DNA of 57,087 nucleotides from contig CALWLJ010000022.1 of NCBI GenBank assembly GCA_944381495.1, positions 1 through 57,087 of the forward strand, in the 5' to 3' direction. The translations under genes were made by a program, and so were the position numbers. The stretch is from an uncultured Mediterraneibacter sp. (lineage in GTDB: Bacteria > Bacillota > Clostridia > Lachnospirales > Lachnospiraceae). Numbering within the stretch: the first letter of the stretch is position 1; each line of letters opens with the position of its first letter. Under the pieces are notes generated by a model. That model did no database searches. It was not told where the DNA came from and saw nothing but the letters and a program-made list of their open reading frames with translations. Shown here one piece after another: positions 43,529 to 52,549 of this stretch.

Positions 43529-44284
43529 CTATTGATAATCAATAACATCGATCCACTTCATCAGGAAGTCTTTCTCAAGCGCATTGTTCTTGGAGAGCTG
43601 AGCTGCAGCAACGATCGGCAGCCACTGCTGTACGTACTGTTTTGCCGTATCGCTCTTCTTGCAGAAGAGATTCATATACATATCTGCTGCTTCCTGATCT
43701 TTCAGTGCAAACAGAAGATAGGTCATAGCTGCATCTGCACTGGCATTTCCCTGTGTAGCATGTGCCCAGTCAACAACGGTCATCTTTCCGTTCTTTCCGA
43801 CAATAACGTTGCTGGGGTTGAAATCTCCGTGGCATACCTTGTTGTGTTTCGGCATACTTTCAAGTCTCGTCAGAAGCTCGTACCTTGTTGTTGCATCCAC
43901 ATCTTTCAGGCTGTTGATCTGTCTTGCGAATTTATCCTTCATACCTTTCAGGAGCGGGGAAGTCTTGCTGAGTACCTGAAGCTGCAGATCTACGAAATCT
44001 TCCATATATTTCTCAAGATTCTTCCTGTCGGACTGCATCATCTCTTCAAGCGTTTTACCCTCTTTGTACTCGATAGCAATGGCCCATTTTCCATCGATCT
44101 GAGTTACTTCCTTTACCTTCGGAATATCAAGTCCTGTCTCTTCAATCCGTGCTGTCAACAGTGCTTCGTTAAAGACATCTGACTTTGGATGGGATTCACT
44201 GAAGATCTTTATGATAAGGTCGTCACATCTGTAAACCTCTTTATAGGATCTTTTCACGATAAGGTTTTTTTCTTCTAATTTCAT
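43529..44284 (-). CDS. Phosphotransferase-family protein (APH/choline kinase fold)
   Basis: This protein of 251 residues has the kinase-like motifs KVCHGDFNPSNVIV (catalytic loop with Asp) and MTVVDWAHATQGN (metal-binding Asp). The N-terminal lobe shows YRCDDLIIKIFSE and WAIAIEYKEG. The family phosphorylates aminoglycosides, choline, sugars or other small molecules; there is no sign that it is a resistance gene. ATG 44284 with AAGGAGG was preferred over a longer frame that includes the promoter. It is monocistronic, with -10 TATAAT at 44330-44335. Confidence 0.85.
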   Translation of the reverse strand: MKLEEKNLIVKRSYKEVYRCDDLIIKIFSESHPKSDVFNEALLTARIEETGLDIPKVKEVTQIDGKWAIAIEYKEGKTLEEMMQSDRKNLEKYMEDFVDLQLQVLSKTSPLLKGMKDKFARQINSLKDVDATTRYELLTRLESMPKHNKVCHGDFNPSNVIVGKNGKMTVVDWAHATQGNASADAAMTYLLFALKDQEAADMYMNLFCKKSDTAKQYVQQWLPIVAAAQLSKNNALEKDFLMKWIDVIDYQ

Positions 44285-44329
44285 AGCTGATGTCCTCCTT
44301 GCAGGTGTTGTTTTGTTTTTCGATAGCTG

Positions 44330-44335
44330 TATTAT
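44330..44335 (-). promoter_or_regulatory. -10 box of the phosphotransferase gene
   Basis: TATAAT on the minus strand 46 bases before the ATG. The -35 region is a T-run with no clear hexamer. Confidence 0.55.
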
Positions 44336-44480
44336 ACAACACAAAAAATCGAAAAAAAACCCCTTCAGGGCAATTTTGTGCAATTTTTAACTAACTTTTT
44401 TTTCCGTTATTTATTGTTAAATTTTTATCATTCGAAACAAAAATTTAATATATATCCGTTTTCCGGTTTTAAACATGACA

Positions 44481-44509
44481 AAAGCGCGGTGCATAACGCG
44501 CCGCGCTTT
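44481..44509 (-). terminator. adhE terminator
   Basis: AAAGCGCGG and CCGCGCTTT pair around an 11-base loop; TTTTG follows on the minus strand. Confidence 0.85.
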
Positions 44510-44537
44510 CTGTCTGTGCAGGAATCTAACCTTACGA

Positions 44538-47177
44538 TTATTTTCCGTAGTAGCATTTCAGGTAGATTTCCTTGATCTCCTTGATAAGAGGATATCTCGG
44601 GTTTGCTCCTGTACACTGGTCGTTGAATGCCTGCTCGCACATATCATCCAGTGTATCCAGGAAGTATTTCTCATCGATGCCGTAATCTTTAATTGTCTTC
44701 TTGATTCCGATCTTCTCTTTCAGATCCTCAAGTTTAGCAATGAAGTTCTCGAATACTTCTTTATCATCTTTTCCTGTGCATCCTGCGAAGCGTCCAAGCT
44801 CTGCATATCTCTGGAGTGCATGCGGATACTGATACTGAGAGAATGTTCCCATCTTAGTCGGAACTTCAGCAGCGTTGTATCTCATAACCTCTGTCAGGAT
44901 AACAGCGTTTGCAACACCGTGCGGCAGGTGATGGAAAGCACCAAGTTTGTGAGCCATAGAGTGGTTCACACCAAGGAATGCATTTGCGAATGCCATACCA
45001 GCCATGCAGGAAGCATTGTGCATCTCTTCACGAGCCTTCGGATCGTTTGCTCCGTTCTCGTATGCAGACGGAAGGTTGTCAAATACCATCTTAACAGCCT
45101 TCATAGCAAGACCATCTGTAAAGTCTGTTGCCATGATGGAAACATAAGCCTCGATAGCATGTGTCATAACGTCGATACCGGATGCGCTTGTCAGTCCCTT
45201 CGGAGCTGTCATAGCGTTGTCCACATCTACGATAGCCATGTTCGGCATCAGCTCGTAGTCTGTGATCGGCCATTTGATTCCTGTCTCAGCGTCTGTGATG
45301 ATAGCAAACGGTGTAACCTCAGAACCTGTTCCTGAAGATGTCGGGATTGCTACGAAGTATGCCTTCTCACCCATCTTCGGGAATGTGAATACTCTCTTAC
45401 GGATATCCATGAAGTCCATAGCCATGTCTTCGAAGTTTGCTTCCGGATGCTCATACATCAGCCACATGATCTTACCAGCGTCCATAGCGGAACCGCCGCC
45501 CAGAGCGATGATTGTATCAGGCTCGAAGTCTCTCATCTGCTCAACACCCTTCTTAGCGCACTGCAGAGTCGGGTCCGGAGCTACATCATAGAAGCATGTG
45601 TGCTGGATTCCCATCTCATCCAGTTTGTCCTCGATCGGTTTTGCATATCCGTTCTTGTAAAGGAATGTATCTGTAACAATGAAAGCTTTCTTCTTGTGCA
45701 TTACTGTTCCGAGCTCGTCCAGAGCAACCGGCATACAGCCTTTCTTAAAGTATACTTTTTCAGGTGTTCTGAACCACAGCATATTCTCTCTCCTCTCGGC
45801 AACTGTCTTCACATTCAGAAGATGTTTTACTCCTACGTTCTCTGATACGGAGTTTCCGCCCCAGGAACCGCATCCAAGTGTCAGTGACGGAGCGAGTTTG
45901 AAGTTGTAAAGGTCACCGATACCACCCTGTGAAGAAGGTGTATTGATCAGAACACGGCATGTCTTCATTGCCTCATAGTGTTTCTGGATCTTTTCTTTCT
46001 CTGCCGGATGAATGAACAGAGAAGATGTATGTCCATATCCTCCGTCAGCAACAAGGCGCTCTGCTTTCTCAAGAGCCTCGTCAAATGTCTTTGCTCTATA
46101 CATAGCAAGTACAGGAGAAAGTTTCTCATGAGCAAATTCCTCAGAGATATCTACAGACTCAACCTCACCGATCAGGATCTTTGTGTTTTCCGGAACATCA
46201 ACGCCTGCCAGTTTTGCGATCTCGTAAGCAGATTTTCCAGGAATCTTGTTGTTCAGTGCACCGTTGATAATGATCGTCTTACGAACCTTATCAAGTTCCT
46301 CTCCCTGTTTCAGGAAGTAGCATCCTCTGTACTCGAACTCTTTCTTAACTTCATCATAGATGCTGTCCAGAACAGTTACAGACTGCTCAGATGCACAGAT
46401 CATACCATTGTCAAATGTCTTGGAGTGGATGATGGAGTTAACTGCCAGCTTGATGTCAGCTGTCTCGTCGATGATAACCGGTGTATTTCCAGGTCCAACA
46501 CCAAGTGCCGGTTTTCCTGAAGAATAAGCGGATTTAACCATTCCAGGACCACCTGTAGCAAGGATCAGGTCAGAGTCTCTCATAACTGTTGTTGTCAGCT
46601 CAAGTGACGGAGCATCGATCCAGCCGATGATGCCTTCCGGTGCGCCAGCCTTTACAGCAGCGTCAAGAACGACTTTTGCAGCCTCGATCGTACATTTCTT
46701 TGCAGCCGGATGTGGGCTGATGATGATGGCGTTTCTTGTCTTCAGACAGATCAGAGTCTTGAAGATTGCTGTAGAAGTCGGGTTTGTTGTCGGAATAACA
46801 GCTGCGATCAGACCGATAGGCTCAGCAACTTTTTTGATTCCGTAAGCCGGATCTTCTTCAATCACACCACATGTCTTGGTGTTTTTATATTTGTTATAAA
46901 TATACTCAGCAGCATAGTGGTTTTTGATGACCTTATCTTCCATGACACCTCTCTGTGTCTCTTCCACAGCCATCTTAGCCAGCGGGATACGCGCTTTGTT
47001 TGCTGCCATAGCTGCTTCGTAGAAGATCTTGTCAACCTGCTCCTGTGTGTAAGTAGCGAAGATCTTCTGAGCCTCACGCATCGCTTTCATCTTAGCTTCA
47101 AGAGCCTCTACATTGTCGATGAACCCGGGAACTGCCTGTGTCTCGACTGTCTCGACTTTCTGTTCTTGCTTTGCCAT
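44538..47177 (-). CDS. adhE: Bifunctional acetaldehyde-CoA/alcohol dehydrogenase AdhE
   Basis: This protein of 879 residues reduces acetyl-CoA to acetaldehyde and then ethanol, using two NADH. Residues about 20-440 are the CoA-acylating aldehyde dehydrogenase, with catalytic C261 in NGMICASEQS. Residues about 465-879 are an iron-dependent alcohol dehydrogenase, with GGGSAMDAGK, SSGTGSEVTPFAI and the iron-binding histidines in FLGVNHSMAHKLGAFHHLPHG. AdhE assembles into spirosomes. AGGAGG lies nine bases before the ATG. Upstream are two Rex-type boxes, which fits repression released at high NADH. Confidence 0.98.
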   Translation of the reverse strand: MAKQEQKVETVETQAVPGFIDNVEALEAKMKAMREAQKIFATYTQEQVDKIFYEAAMAANKARIPLAKMAVEETQRGVMEDKVIKNHYAAEYIYNKYKNTKTCGVIEEDPAYGIKKVAEPIGLIAAVIPTTNPTSTAIFKTLICLKTRNAIIISPHPAAKKCTIEAAKVVLDAAVKAGAPEGIIGWIDAPSLELTTTVMRDSDLILATGGPGMVKSAYSSGKPALGVGPGNTPVIIDETADIKLAVNSIIHSKTFDNGMICASEQSVTVLDSIYDEVKKEFEYRGCYFLKQGEELDKVRKTIIINGALNNKIPGKSAYEIAKLAGVDVPENTKILIGEVESVDISEEFAHEKLSPVLAMYRAKTFDEALEKAERLVADGGYGHTSSLFIHPAEKEKIQKHYEAMKTCRVLINTPSSQGGIGDLYNFKLAPSLTLGCGSWGGNSVSENVGVKHLLNVKTVAERRENMLWFRTPEKVYFKKGCMPVALDELGTVMHKKKAFIVTDTFLYKNGYAKPIEDKLDEMGIQHTCFYDVAPDPTLQCAKKGVEQMRDFEPDTIIALGGGSAMDAGKIMWLMYEHPEANFEDMAMDFMDIRKRVFTFPKMGEKAYFVAIPTSSGTGSEVTPFAIITDAETGIKWPITDYELMPNMAIVDVDNAMTAPKGLTSASGIDVMTHAIEAYVSIMATDFTDGLAMKAVKMVFDNLPSAYENGANDPKAREEMHNASCMAGMAFANAFLGVNHSMAHKLGAFHHLPHGVANAVILTEVMRYNAAEVPTKMGTFSQYQYPHALQRYAELGRFAGCTGKDDKEVFENFIAKLEDLKEKIGIKKTIKDYGIDEKYFLDTLDDMCEQAFNDQCTGANPRYPLIKEIKEIYLKCYYGK

Positions 47178-47225
47178 TTGATAATTCCTCCTGTAATTGA
47201 ATTACTCTGTTTCTTTCCGACTCCT

Positions 47226-47255
47226 AGTATAAGCCTTTCGTTAAATATTTGTCAA
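47226..47255 (-). promoter_or_regulatory. adhE promoter
   Basis: -35 TTGACA (47250-47255), 18 bp, -10 TATACT (47226-47231). Confidence 0.85.
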
Positions 47256-47256
47256 C
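47239..47256 (-). promoter_or_regulatory. Rex-like site overlapping the adhE -35 box
   Basis: TTGACAAATATTTAACGA resembles TTGTTAA-N4-TTAACAA (Rex) and covers the -35 hexamer. Confidence 0.5.
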
Positions 47257-47263
47257 ATGGCAG

Positions 47264-47281
47264 TTGTTAATATTTTAACGT
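47264..47281 (+). promoter_or_regulatory. Rex-type operator upstream of adhE
   Basis: TTGTTAATATTTTAACGT matches the Rex consensus TTGTTAA-N4-TTAACAA at all but two positions. Rex is the NADH-sensing repressor of fermentation genes in Bacillota. Confidence 0.7.
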
Positions 47282-47392
47282 TATCTTTTTAACATCCTTT
47301 GTGATATTTGCACAAATACCTCGTATTTGAACATGTTTTTGCATACCTTTTCCGGTATTTTCAACCTTTTTCAACAACAAAATAAACAAAAA

Positions 47393-47426
47393 CTCCTTCA
47401 GCAGAATAGAGAATCCACTGAAGGAG
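47393..47426 (-). terminator. Terminator of the ribosomal alpha operon
   Basis: CTCCTTCAG and CTGAAGGAG flank 16 bases; GTTTTTGTTT follows on the minus strand. The rest of 47282-47487 holds no gene. Confidence 0.88.
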
Positions 47427-47487
47427 CTGTGATTTTATACAATTATCATAAATTGATAACGATTGTTCTATTGAAATATAACTGAGA

Positions 47488-48024
47488 TTATACAAGTTCA
47501 ATAAGAACCATCATCGCTGCATCACCTTTACGCTGTCCGATCTTGATGATTCTTGTATAACCACCATTGCGGTCAGCATACTTCGGAGCGATTTCAGAGA
47601 AGAGCTTCTCAACTACGTCGATGCTCTTTGTCTCTCTCTTTCTTCCCGGAGCTTTGGTCGGAACCTCTTTTACCGGATAGAGAACTTTCATCATCTCACG
47701 TCTTGCGTGAAGTCTGCTCGGCTGATCCTTTTTGATTTTCTTCTCAACTTCATCGTAAACAGTAACTTTCTTGCCGTCTACAACTTCTTTTACTCTCTTG
47801 CCGTCTTTGTCTTTGCGGGCAACCTTAGCTGTAACTGTAACTTCGTCGAAGTTCTCTCTCTCTCTTACAGCCATAGCGATAAGTCCCTCAGCAATTTTGC
47901 GGATCTCTTTGGCCTTAGCCTCTGTTGTAACGATCTTTCCATTGCTGATCAGGGCAGTTACCTGGTTTCTTAATAATGCTTTTCTCTGGCCAGATGTTCT
48001 GCCCAGCTTTCTATATTTTGCCAT
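47488..48024 (-). CDS. rplQ: 50S ribosomal protein L17, long form
   Basis: This 178-residue protein starts [21 protein letters not shown], the universal L17 start; ATG 48024 has GGAGG nine bases upstream. The usual L17 has about 113-127 residues. Here an insert of about 55 residues rich in Lys/Val/Asp (about 62-115, [15 protein letters not shown]) splits the core, and the C-terminus resumes [19 protein letters not shown]. This long form is my recollection for Lachnospiraceae. It is the last gene of the operon. Confidence 0.96.
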   Translation of the reverse strand: MAKYRKLGRTSGQRKALLRNQVTALISNGKIVTTEAKAKEIRKIAEGLIAMAVRERENFDEVTVTAKVARKDKDGKRVKEVVDGKKVTVYDEVEKKIKKDQPSRLHARREMMKVLYPVKEVPTKAPGRKRETKSIDVVEKLFSEIAPKYADRNGGYTRIIKIGQRKGDAAMMVLIELV

Positions 48025-48128
48025 TTTCAAATTCCTCCACTATATGCACTTGGTTATGCTTCTTCGGTCTTATTAATCAAATGCCCCTGCCGCGCTCTTC
48101 GGGCTTACCGGCAGGAATTTATCACTTT

Positions 48129-49088
48129 TTATTCTTCGCCCTGTCTGAGCTCGAGATTCAGCTCTTTCAGTTTTGCAAGAACCTCCTCCAGAGACTTCCG
48201 TCCAAGGTTACGGACTTTCATCATATCTTCCGGAGTCTTATTTGTCAGCTCTTCCACTGTATTGATACCAGCTCTCTTCAGACAGTTATAGGAACGCACG
48301 GAAAGCTCAAGTTCATCGATGCTCATCTCCAGAACTTTCTCTTTCTCGTCGTCTTCTTTTTCGATCATTACTTCAGCTGACTGGGCAACCTCTGACAGAT
48401 CGATAAAGAGTTTCAAATGCTCGCTGAGTACTTTCGCAGCAAGGCTTACAGCCTCATCAGGAAGCATTGTTCCCTTTGTCCATACATCCAGTGTAAGCTT
48501 GTCATAATCCGTGATCTGGCCGACACGGGTATTCTCAACAGTCAGATTCACACGCTCAACCGGTGTATAGATAGAATCGATCGGAATCACACCGATAGGC
48601 ATATCTTCCGTCTTATTCTTATCGGAGCTCACATAACCCCTTCCCTTGGTAATGGTAAGTTCCATGTAAAGCTTGCTGTCCTTGCCGCCGCTTAATGTAG
48701 CGATAACCTGGTCAGGATTCACGATCTCAATATCGGAATCTGCCTGGATGTCGGCACCAGTAACTACGCCTTCACCCTCAAATTCGATATACGCGGTCTT
48801 CACTTCATCAGACTCAGATGTGTTTTTGATCGCCAGAGATTTCAGATTCATGATGATCTCTGTCACATCTTCCTTAACACCCGGGATGGAACTGAACTCG
48901 TGCAGTACGCCGTCGATCTTAACGGAACTGATGGCTGCTCCCGGAAGAGAAGAAAGCATAATTCTTCTCAGGGAGTTTCCAAGTGTTGTTCCATATCCTC
49001 TCTCAAGCGGTTCTACGACAAATCTTCCATACTTCTTATCTTCTGAAACATCTGTTATTTCAATATTCGGTTTATTAAAATCAAACAC
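48129..49088 (-). CDS. rpoA: RNA polymerase subunit alpha
   Basis: This protein of 319 residues has the N-terminal assembly domain (about 1-230, with [21 protein letters not shown]) and the C-terminal DNA-binding domain (about 250-319, [22 protein letters not shown]) which contacts UP elements and activators. The start is a GTG preceded by AAGGAGGG. It sits between rpsD and rplQ as usual. Confidence 0.98.
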   Translation of the reverse strand: MFDFNKPNIEITDVSEDKKYGRFVVEPLERGYGTTLGNSLRRIMLSSLPGAAISSVKIDGVLHEFSSIPGVKEDVTEIIMNLKSLAIKNTSESDEVKTAYIEFEGEGVVTGADIQADSDIEIVNPDQVIATLSGGKDSKLYMELTITKGRGYVSSDKNKTEDMPIGVIPIDSIYTPVERVNLTVENTRVGQITDYDKLTLDVWTKGTMLPDEAVSLAAKVLSEHLKLFIDLSEVAQSAEVMIEKEDDEKEKVLEMSIDELELSVRSYNCLKRAGINTVEELTNKTPEDMMKVRNLGRKSLEEVLAKLKELNLELRQGEE

Positions 49089-49147
49089 TACACAGACCCT
49101 CCTTATGGGTTGAAAAATGTTGAGGGGATACGATGCTGGAGCCGATA

Positions 49148-49741
49148 TTACTTAGAATACAACTCGACGATAAGCATCTCATCTACAGGAACATCAATTG
49201 CTTCTCTTGTCGGAAGCTCTTTTACTGTACCTTTCAGATTCTCGGAATCAACGTCAAGCCAGTCCGGAATCATGTTTCCGCCTGTCACTTCGAGAATCTC
49301 TTTGTATCTCTGTGAGCCTTTCTTATTCTCTTTGATTTCAATTGTGTCCCCGGCCTTTACAAGATAAGACGGGATGTTCACCTGCTTGCCGTTTACAAGT
49401 ACATGCTTGTGATCAACGATCTGTCTTGCTTCTTTTCTTGTTCTTGCAAATCCCATACGGAACATTACATTGTCCAGTCTGGACTCAAGAAGTCTCATCA
49501 GGTTATCGCCTGTCATGCCTTCCATCTGTTTTGCTTTCTCGAAGTAGTTTCTGAACGGTTTCTCGAGAACGCCGTAGATGAATTTTGCTTTCTGTTTCTC
49601 ACGGAGCTGGAGACCATACTCGCTCATTTTTCTGTTTGATCTCTTCAGCTGTCTGTTAGATTTCTTATTGATTCCGAGATAAATCGGATCCATGCCTAAT
49701 GAACGGCATCTTTTAAGAACAGGAACTCTGTTTACTGCCAT
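49148..49741 (-). CDS. rpsD: 30S ribosomal protein S4
   Basis: This protein of 197 residues begins [19 protein letters not shown] with AGGAGG before ATG 49741. The S4 RNA-binding fold is at about 88-150 ([31 protein letters not shown]). It nucleates 30S assembly. It lacks the N-terminal zinc cysteines seen in some homologues. Confidence 0.97.
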   Translation of the reverse strand: MAVNRVPVLKRCRSLGMDPIYLGINKKSNRQLKRSNRKMSEYGLQLREKQKAKFIYGVLEKPFRNYFEKAKQMEGMTGDNLMRLLESRLDNVMFRMGFARTRKEARQIVDHKHVLVNGKQVNIPSYLVKAGDTIEIKENKKGSQRYKEILEVTGGNMIPDWLDVDSENLKGTVKELPTREAIDVPVDEMLIVELYSK

Positions 49742-49828
49742 GTCTATCCTCCTAATTTTATACATATCAGCGGCTCCCCGCTGCTTTAGTTACTTTTGTA
49801 TTTATACCAGATTACATTCTCACTGAGA

Positions 49829-50224
49829 TTAGACTCTTCTGCGTTTCGGCGGACGGCATCCGTTGTGCGGAACCGGAGTCACGTCTTTGATGCTGACTAC
49901 GTCGATACCACATGCCTGAAGCGCACGGATTGCTGCCTCTCTTCCTGATCCCGGGCCTTTTACAAAGACATCTACTGATTTAAGACCATGTACTAATGCT
50001 GCCTTAGCTGCTGTCTCAGCTGCCATCTGTGCTGCATATGGAGTAGATTTCCTTGAACCTCTAAATCCCAGACCGCCTGCACTTGCCCATGAAAGAGCAT
50101 TTCCCTGTGTATCTGTCAGTGTAACAATTGTATTGTTAAAAGATGACTGGATGTGTGCTTGTCCTCGTTCAACGTTTTTCTTGACACGTTTTTTTGTTAC
50201 TTTTTTCGCAACTTTCTTAGCCAT
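49829..50224 (-). CDS. rpsK: 30S ribosomal protein S11
   Basis: This protein of 131 residues has a Lys-rich N-terminus and typical motifs [31 protein letters not shown] and CRPPKRRRV at the end. It contacts the mRNA path on the 30S platform. It lies between rpsM and rpsD. Confidence 0.98.
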   Translation of the reverse strand: MAKKVAKKVTKKRVKKNVERGQAHIQSSFNNTIVTLTDTQGNALSWASAGGLGFRGSRKSTPYAAQMAAETAAKAALVHGLKSVDVFVKGPGSGREAAIRALQACGIDVVSIKDVTPVPHNGCRPPKRRRV

Positions 50225-50249
50225 TTAAACTAACCTACTTTCTTCCTAT

Positions 50250-50618
50250 TTATTTCTTCTTATTAGCTACAGTTTTCTTCGGACCCTTGCATGTTCTCGC
50301 ATTAGTCTTGGTCTTCTGACCACGCACCGGAAGTCCTTTTCTGTGACGGATTCCACGGTAGCATCCGATTTCTTTCAGTCTCTTGATGTTCAGCTGGATC
50401 TCTCTTCTGAGATCACCTTCTACAACCTGTGTCTCATCGATCACAGCGCTGATCTTCTTTACTTCTTCACTTGTAAGATCTCTTACACGTGTGTCAGGAT
50501 TAACTCCTGCCTCTGCCAGAATACGGTCTGCGCTTGTTCTTCCGATTCCATAGATATAAGTCAGACCGATTTCAATGCGTTTGTCTCTTGGTAAGTCTAC
50601 ACCTGCAATACGAGCCAT
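50250..50618 (-). CDS. rpsM: 30S ribosomal protein S13
   Basis: This protein of 122 residues starts [26 protein letters not shown] and ends in a Lys-rich tail. ATG 50618 is preceded by GGAGGAAAG; the longer frame is spurious. It forms bridges to the 50S subunit. A 387-base spacer separates it from rpmJ. Confidence 0.98.
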   Translation of the reverse strand: MARIAGVDLPRDKRIEIGLTYIYGIGRTSADRILAEAGVNPDTRVRDLTSEEVKKISAVIDETQVVEGDLRREIQLNIKRLKEIGCYRGIRHRKGLPVRGQKTKTNARTCKGPKKTVANKKK

Positions 50619-51005
50619 GTGTCTTTCCTCCATTTTCTTTTCAATTTCATATTGTCCCAAATTGAGGCTGCGGATGCTTCATAGAGAACGCTCTCATACT
50701 TGTGGTGCTGCATCCTACCGGGAATTTCCCGATATCCCAGCCCAGGCATACAGATATATGCCCTTTCCCGGCACGGATCCAAAAGAGTCCGCCAATGCAA
50801 ACGCCGGGTATTTTAAGCAATATACAACTGCATCCGAATGAAGATCTGTAGAAGAATAGGTAAAAACAGACATTCATTCTCAAATGCACAGATCACACGC
50901 TCAGCCGGTACCTGGTACGGAGCGGTGTATCCTTACTGTATATTAAACAGCTCTACACACTGCCTGGTGTGTCGCGCTGTCAGCCGCCTAAATAATTGCA
51001 CAAAA
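50619..51005 (-). other. Long structured spacer between rpmJ and rpsM
   Basis: 387 bases without a convincing gene inside an otherwise tight operon. It holds several inverted repeats, among them ACACAC-CAGGCA-GTGTGT (about 50957-50974), CCCGGC/GCCGGG around 32 bases (about 50774-50811) and CGGGAAATTCCCG (about 50731-50743), plus imperfect pairings (CATTC/GAATG). It could be a leader or a regulatory RNA. Confidence 0.55.
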
Positions 51006-51119
51006 CTAGCCTTGACGCTGTTTGTGCTTCGGATTCTCACAGATTACTCTGATGCTTCCTTTTCTTTTAATAATCTTGCATTTTTCACAAATTGGTTTTA
51101 CTGATGATCTAACCTTCAT
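51006..51119 (-). CDS. rpmJ: 50S ribosomal protein L36
   Basis: This 37-residue protein reads [20 protein letters not shown] and has four zinc ligands of the C+ form (C11, C14, C27, H32). It is too short for standard gene lists. ATG 51119 is preceded by GGAGGATTTGAC. It is located between infA and rpsM as expected. Confidence 0.97.
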   Translation of the reverse strand: MKVRSSVKPICEKCKIIKRKGSIRVICENPKHKQRQG

Positions 51120-51164
51120 GTCAAATCCTCCTTCCCTGCTTTGCTATGCTTACGTTACAGGCGC

Positions 51165-51186
51165 TTTTGGGCACACCACCCCAAAA
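51165..51186 (-). other. Leader hairpin upstream of rpmJ
   Basis: TTTTGGGG-tggtgtg-CCCAAAA on the minus strand, just after the internal promoter. It has no T-tract. Confidence 0.5.
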
Positions 51187-51199
51187 ACGACCATTGCAT

Positions 51200-51229
51200 A
51201 GTATAGCATCAAATGCATTTATAAGTCAA
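51200..51229 (-). promoter_or_regulatory. Internal promoter before rpmJ
   Basis: -35 TTGACT (51224-51229), 18 bp, extended -10 TGCTATACT (hexamer 51200-51205). It would give independent transcription of rpmJ, S13, S11, S4, rpoA and L17. Confidence 0.75.
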
Positions 51230-51271
51230 CCACTATTTTCTATTTTTCTGAGCTTTTCCGGAGTTTTCTGT

Positions 51272-51490
51272 TTATTTGTCTCTCCAGACGATACGTCCCT
51301 TGCTCAGATCATATGGGGACATCTCCAGGGTAACCTTATCCCCCGGAAGAATCTTAATAAAATTCATGCGAAGTTTTCCGCTGATATGGGCCAGAACAAT
51401 GTGGCCGTTCTCAAGCTCAACTTTGAACATCGCGTTCGGAAGTTTTTCTACTACAACTCCTTCAATTTCAATCACGTCAGCTTTTGACAT
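51272..51490 (-). CDS. infA: Translation initiation factor IF-1
   Basis: This protein of 72 residues is an OB fold with [22 protein letters not shown] and [18 protein letters not shown]. It blocks the ribosomal A site during initiation. AGGAGG precedes the ATG, and the gene begins three bases after the KOW gene stop. Confidence 0.98.
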   Translation of the reverse strand: MSKADVIEIEGVVVEKLPNAMFKVELENGHIVLAHISGKLRMNFIKILPGDKVTLEMSPYDLSKGRIVWRDK

Positions 51491-51493
51491 AGC

Positions 51494-51766
51494 TTAATCC
51501 TCCTGATTTTCGGGCTCCAGTCCCTCCCGTCTCCGGGTATAATTATCAATCACTTTTCTTATTGCCGCATCATCTTCCAGATCTGCAGCACGCATCTTTT
51601 TGATCACCTGAAGATGCTTTCTGTTCTTTTTCTTCATCAGGCGGATAGGTCTCGATTTCCCGTCCGCCAGATATACATATTCATTTTCGGTTCTGATTAT
51701 GACGTATATCCTGCCTGCATCATGTCCTGCTTTTGATTGGGCAAGCATACCTGGTTCAAGATTCAT
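51494..51766 (-). CDS. KOW-domain RNA-binding protein (ribosomal L14e-like)
   Basis: This protein of 90 residues has a KOW/SH3-like fold (LEPGMLAQSKAGHDAGRIYVII) and a charged tail. Homologues are found between map and infA in Clostridia and related groups and are poorly studied; ribosome binding is inferred. Here it follows adk after six bases. Confidence 0.9.
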   Translation of the reverse strand: MNLEPGMLAQSKAGHDAGRIYVIIRTENEYVYLADGKSRPIRLMKKKNRKHLQVIKKMRAADLEDDAAIRKVIDNYTRRREGLEPENQED

Positions 51767-51772
51767 AGAGTC

Positions 51773-52417
51773 TTACTCTCCCAGAATGTCCGTGATCGCA
51801 GCAAACACATCATCAATATCAACCGTGCCGTCTACTTCTCTGAGGACGCCGGACTCTGTATAATAATCAATCAGCGGCTGTGTCTGCTCATGATAAACGC
51901 CCAGTCTCTTCTGAACAGTCTCCGGTTTGTCGTCATCTCTCAGGATCAGGCTTCCTCCACATTTATCACAAATGCCTTCGACTTTTGTCGGAGCATAAAC
52001 AACGTGATAGGTAGCTCCGCAGTCAACACATGCTCTTCTTCCGGACATACGGTTAACAATATTCTCATCCGGGACCTCTACGTTAATTGCATAATCAACT
52101 TTCTGTCCCATTTCTGCAAGAGCCTTATCCAGCGCTTCAGCCTGCGGAATTGTACGCGGGAAACCGTCAAGGACATATCCCTTTTCACAGTCATCCTGTT
52201 TCACTCTGTCAACAACAAGGTCAACAACAAGCTCATCCGGAACAAGAAGTCCCTGATCCATATAGGTCTTGGCTTTCTTTCCCAGCTCTGTACCATTCTT
52301 GATATTCGCACGGAAAATATCTCCGGTTGAAATATGGGGGATGCCATATTTTTCCGCAATCTTCTTAGCCTGTGTGCCTTTGCCTGCTCCAGGTGCTCCC
52401 AACATGATAATCTTCAT
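51773..52417 (-). CDS. adk: Adenylate kinase
   Basis: This protein of 214 residues interconverts 2 ADP with ATP and AMP. P-loop [10 protein letters not shown] is at residues 7-16; the LID carries a zinc knuckle C130, C133, C150, C153, the Gram-positive form. [11 protein letters not shown] is the AMP-binding segment. ATG 52417 was chosen with GGAGGA upstream. Confidence 0.98.
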   Translation of the reverse strand: MKIIMLGAPGAGKGTQAKKIAEKYGIPHISTGDIFRANIKNGTELGKKAKTYMDQGLLVPDELVVDLVVDRVKQDDCEKGYVLDGFPRTIPQAEALDKALAEMGQKVDYAINVEVPDENIVNRMSGRRACVDCGATYHVVYAPTKVEGICDKCGGSLILRDDDKPETVQKRLGVYHEQTQPLIDYYTESGVLREVDGTVDIDDVFAAITDILGE

Positions 52418-52455
52418 AGTCCTGTCCTCCATTCCTTATAGGATCTGTATTGTCA

Positions 52456-52529
52456 AAGTGCGCGATGCGCATCACTTTGCCGAAAACACGATTAACCCGC
52501 TAGGTTTTATCCCCTTTCAGGGATAAAAC
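52456..52529 (-). other. Two hairpins between secY and adk
   Basis: The first, 52456-52481, pairs CAAAGTG with CACTTTG around a GCGC-GAT-GCGC core. The second, 52504-52529, pairs GTTTTATCCC with GGGATAAAAC. No T-tract follows, so they are more likely stability or processing signals than terminators. Confidence 0.55.
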
Positions 52530-52549
52530 AGGGCGAGCTAAGTTTTGAT

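Noticed and set aside
43529-44284. Aminoglycoside resistance gene
   Set aside because: Only the general kinase-fold motifs are present; monocistronic chromosomal context gives no sign of resistance.
44340-44375. Terminator-like CCCTTCAGGG with a run of A/T upstream of the phosphotransferase gene
   Set aside because: The stem is only three to four pairs; the true adhE terminator lies at 44481-44509.
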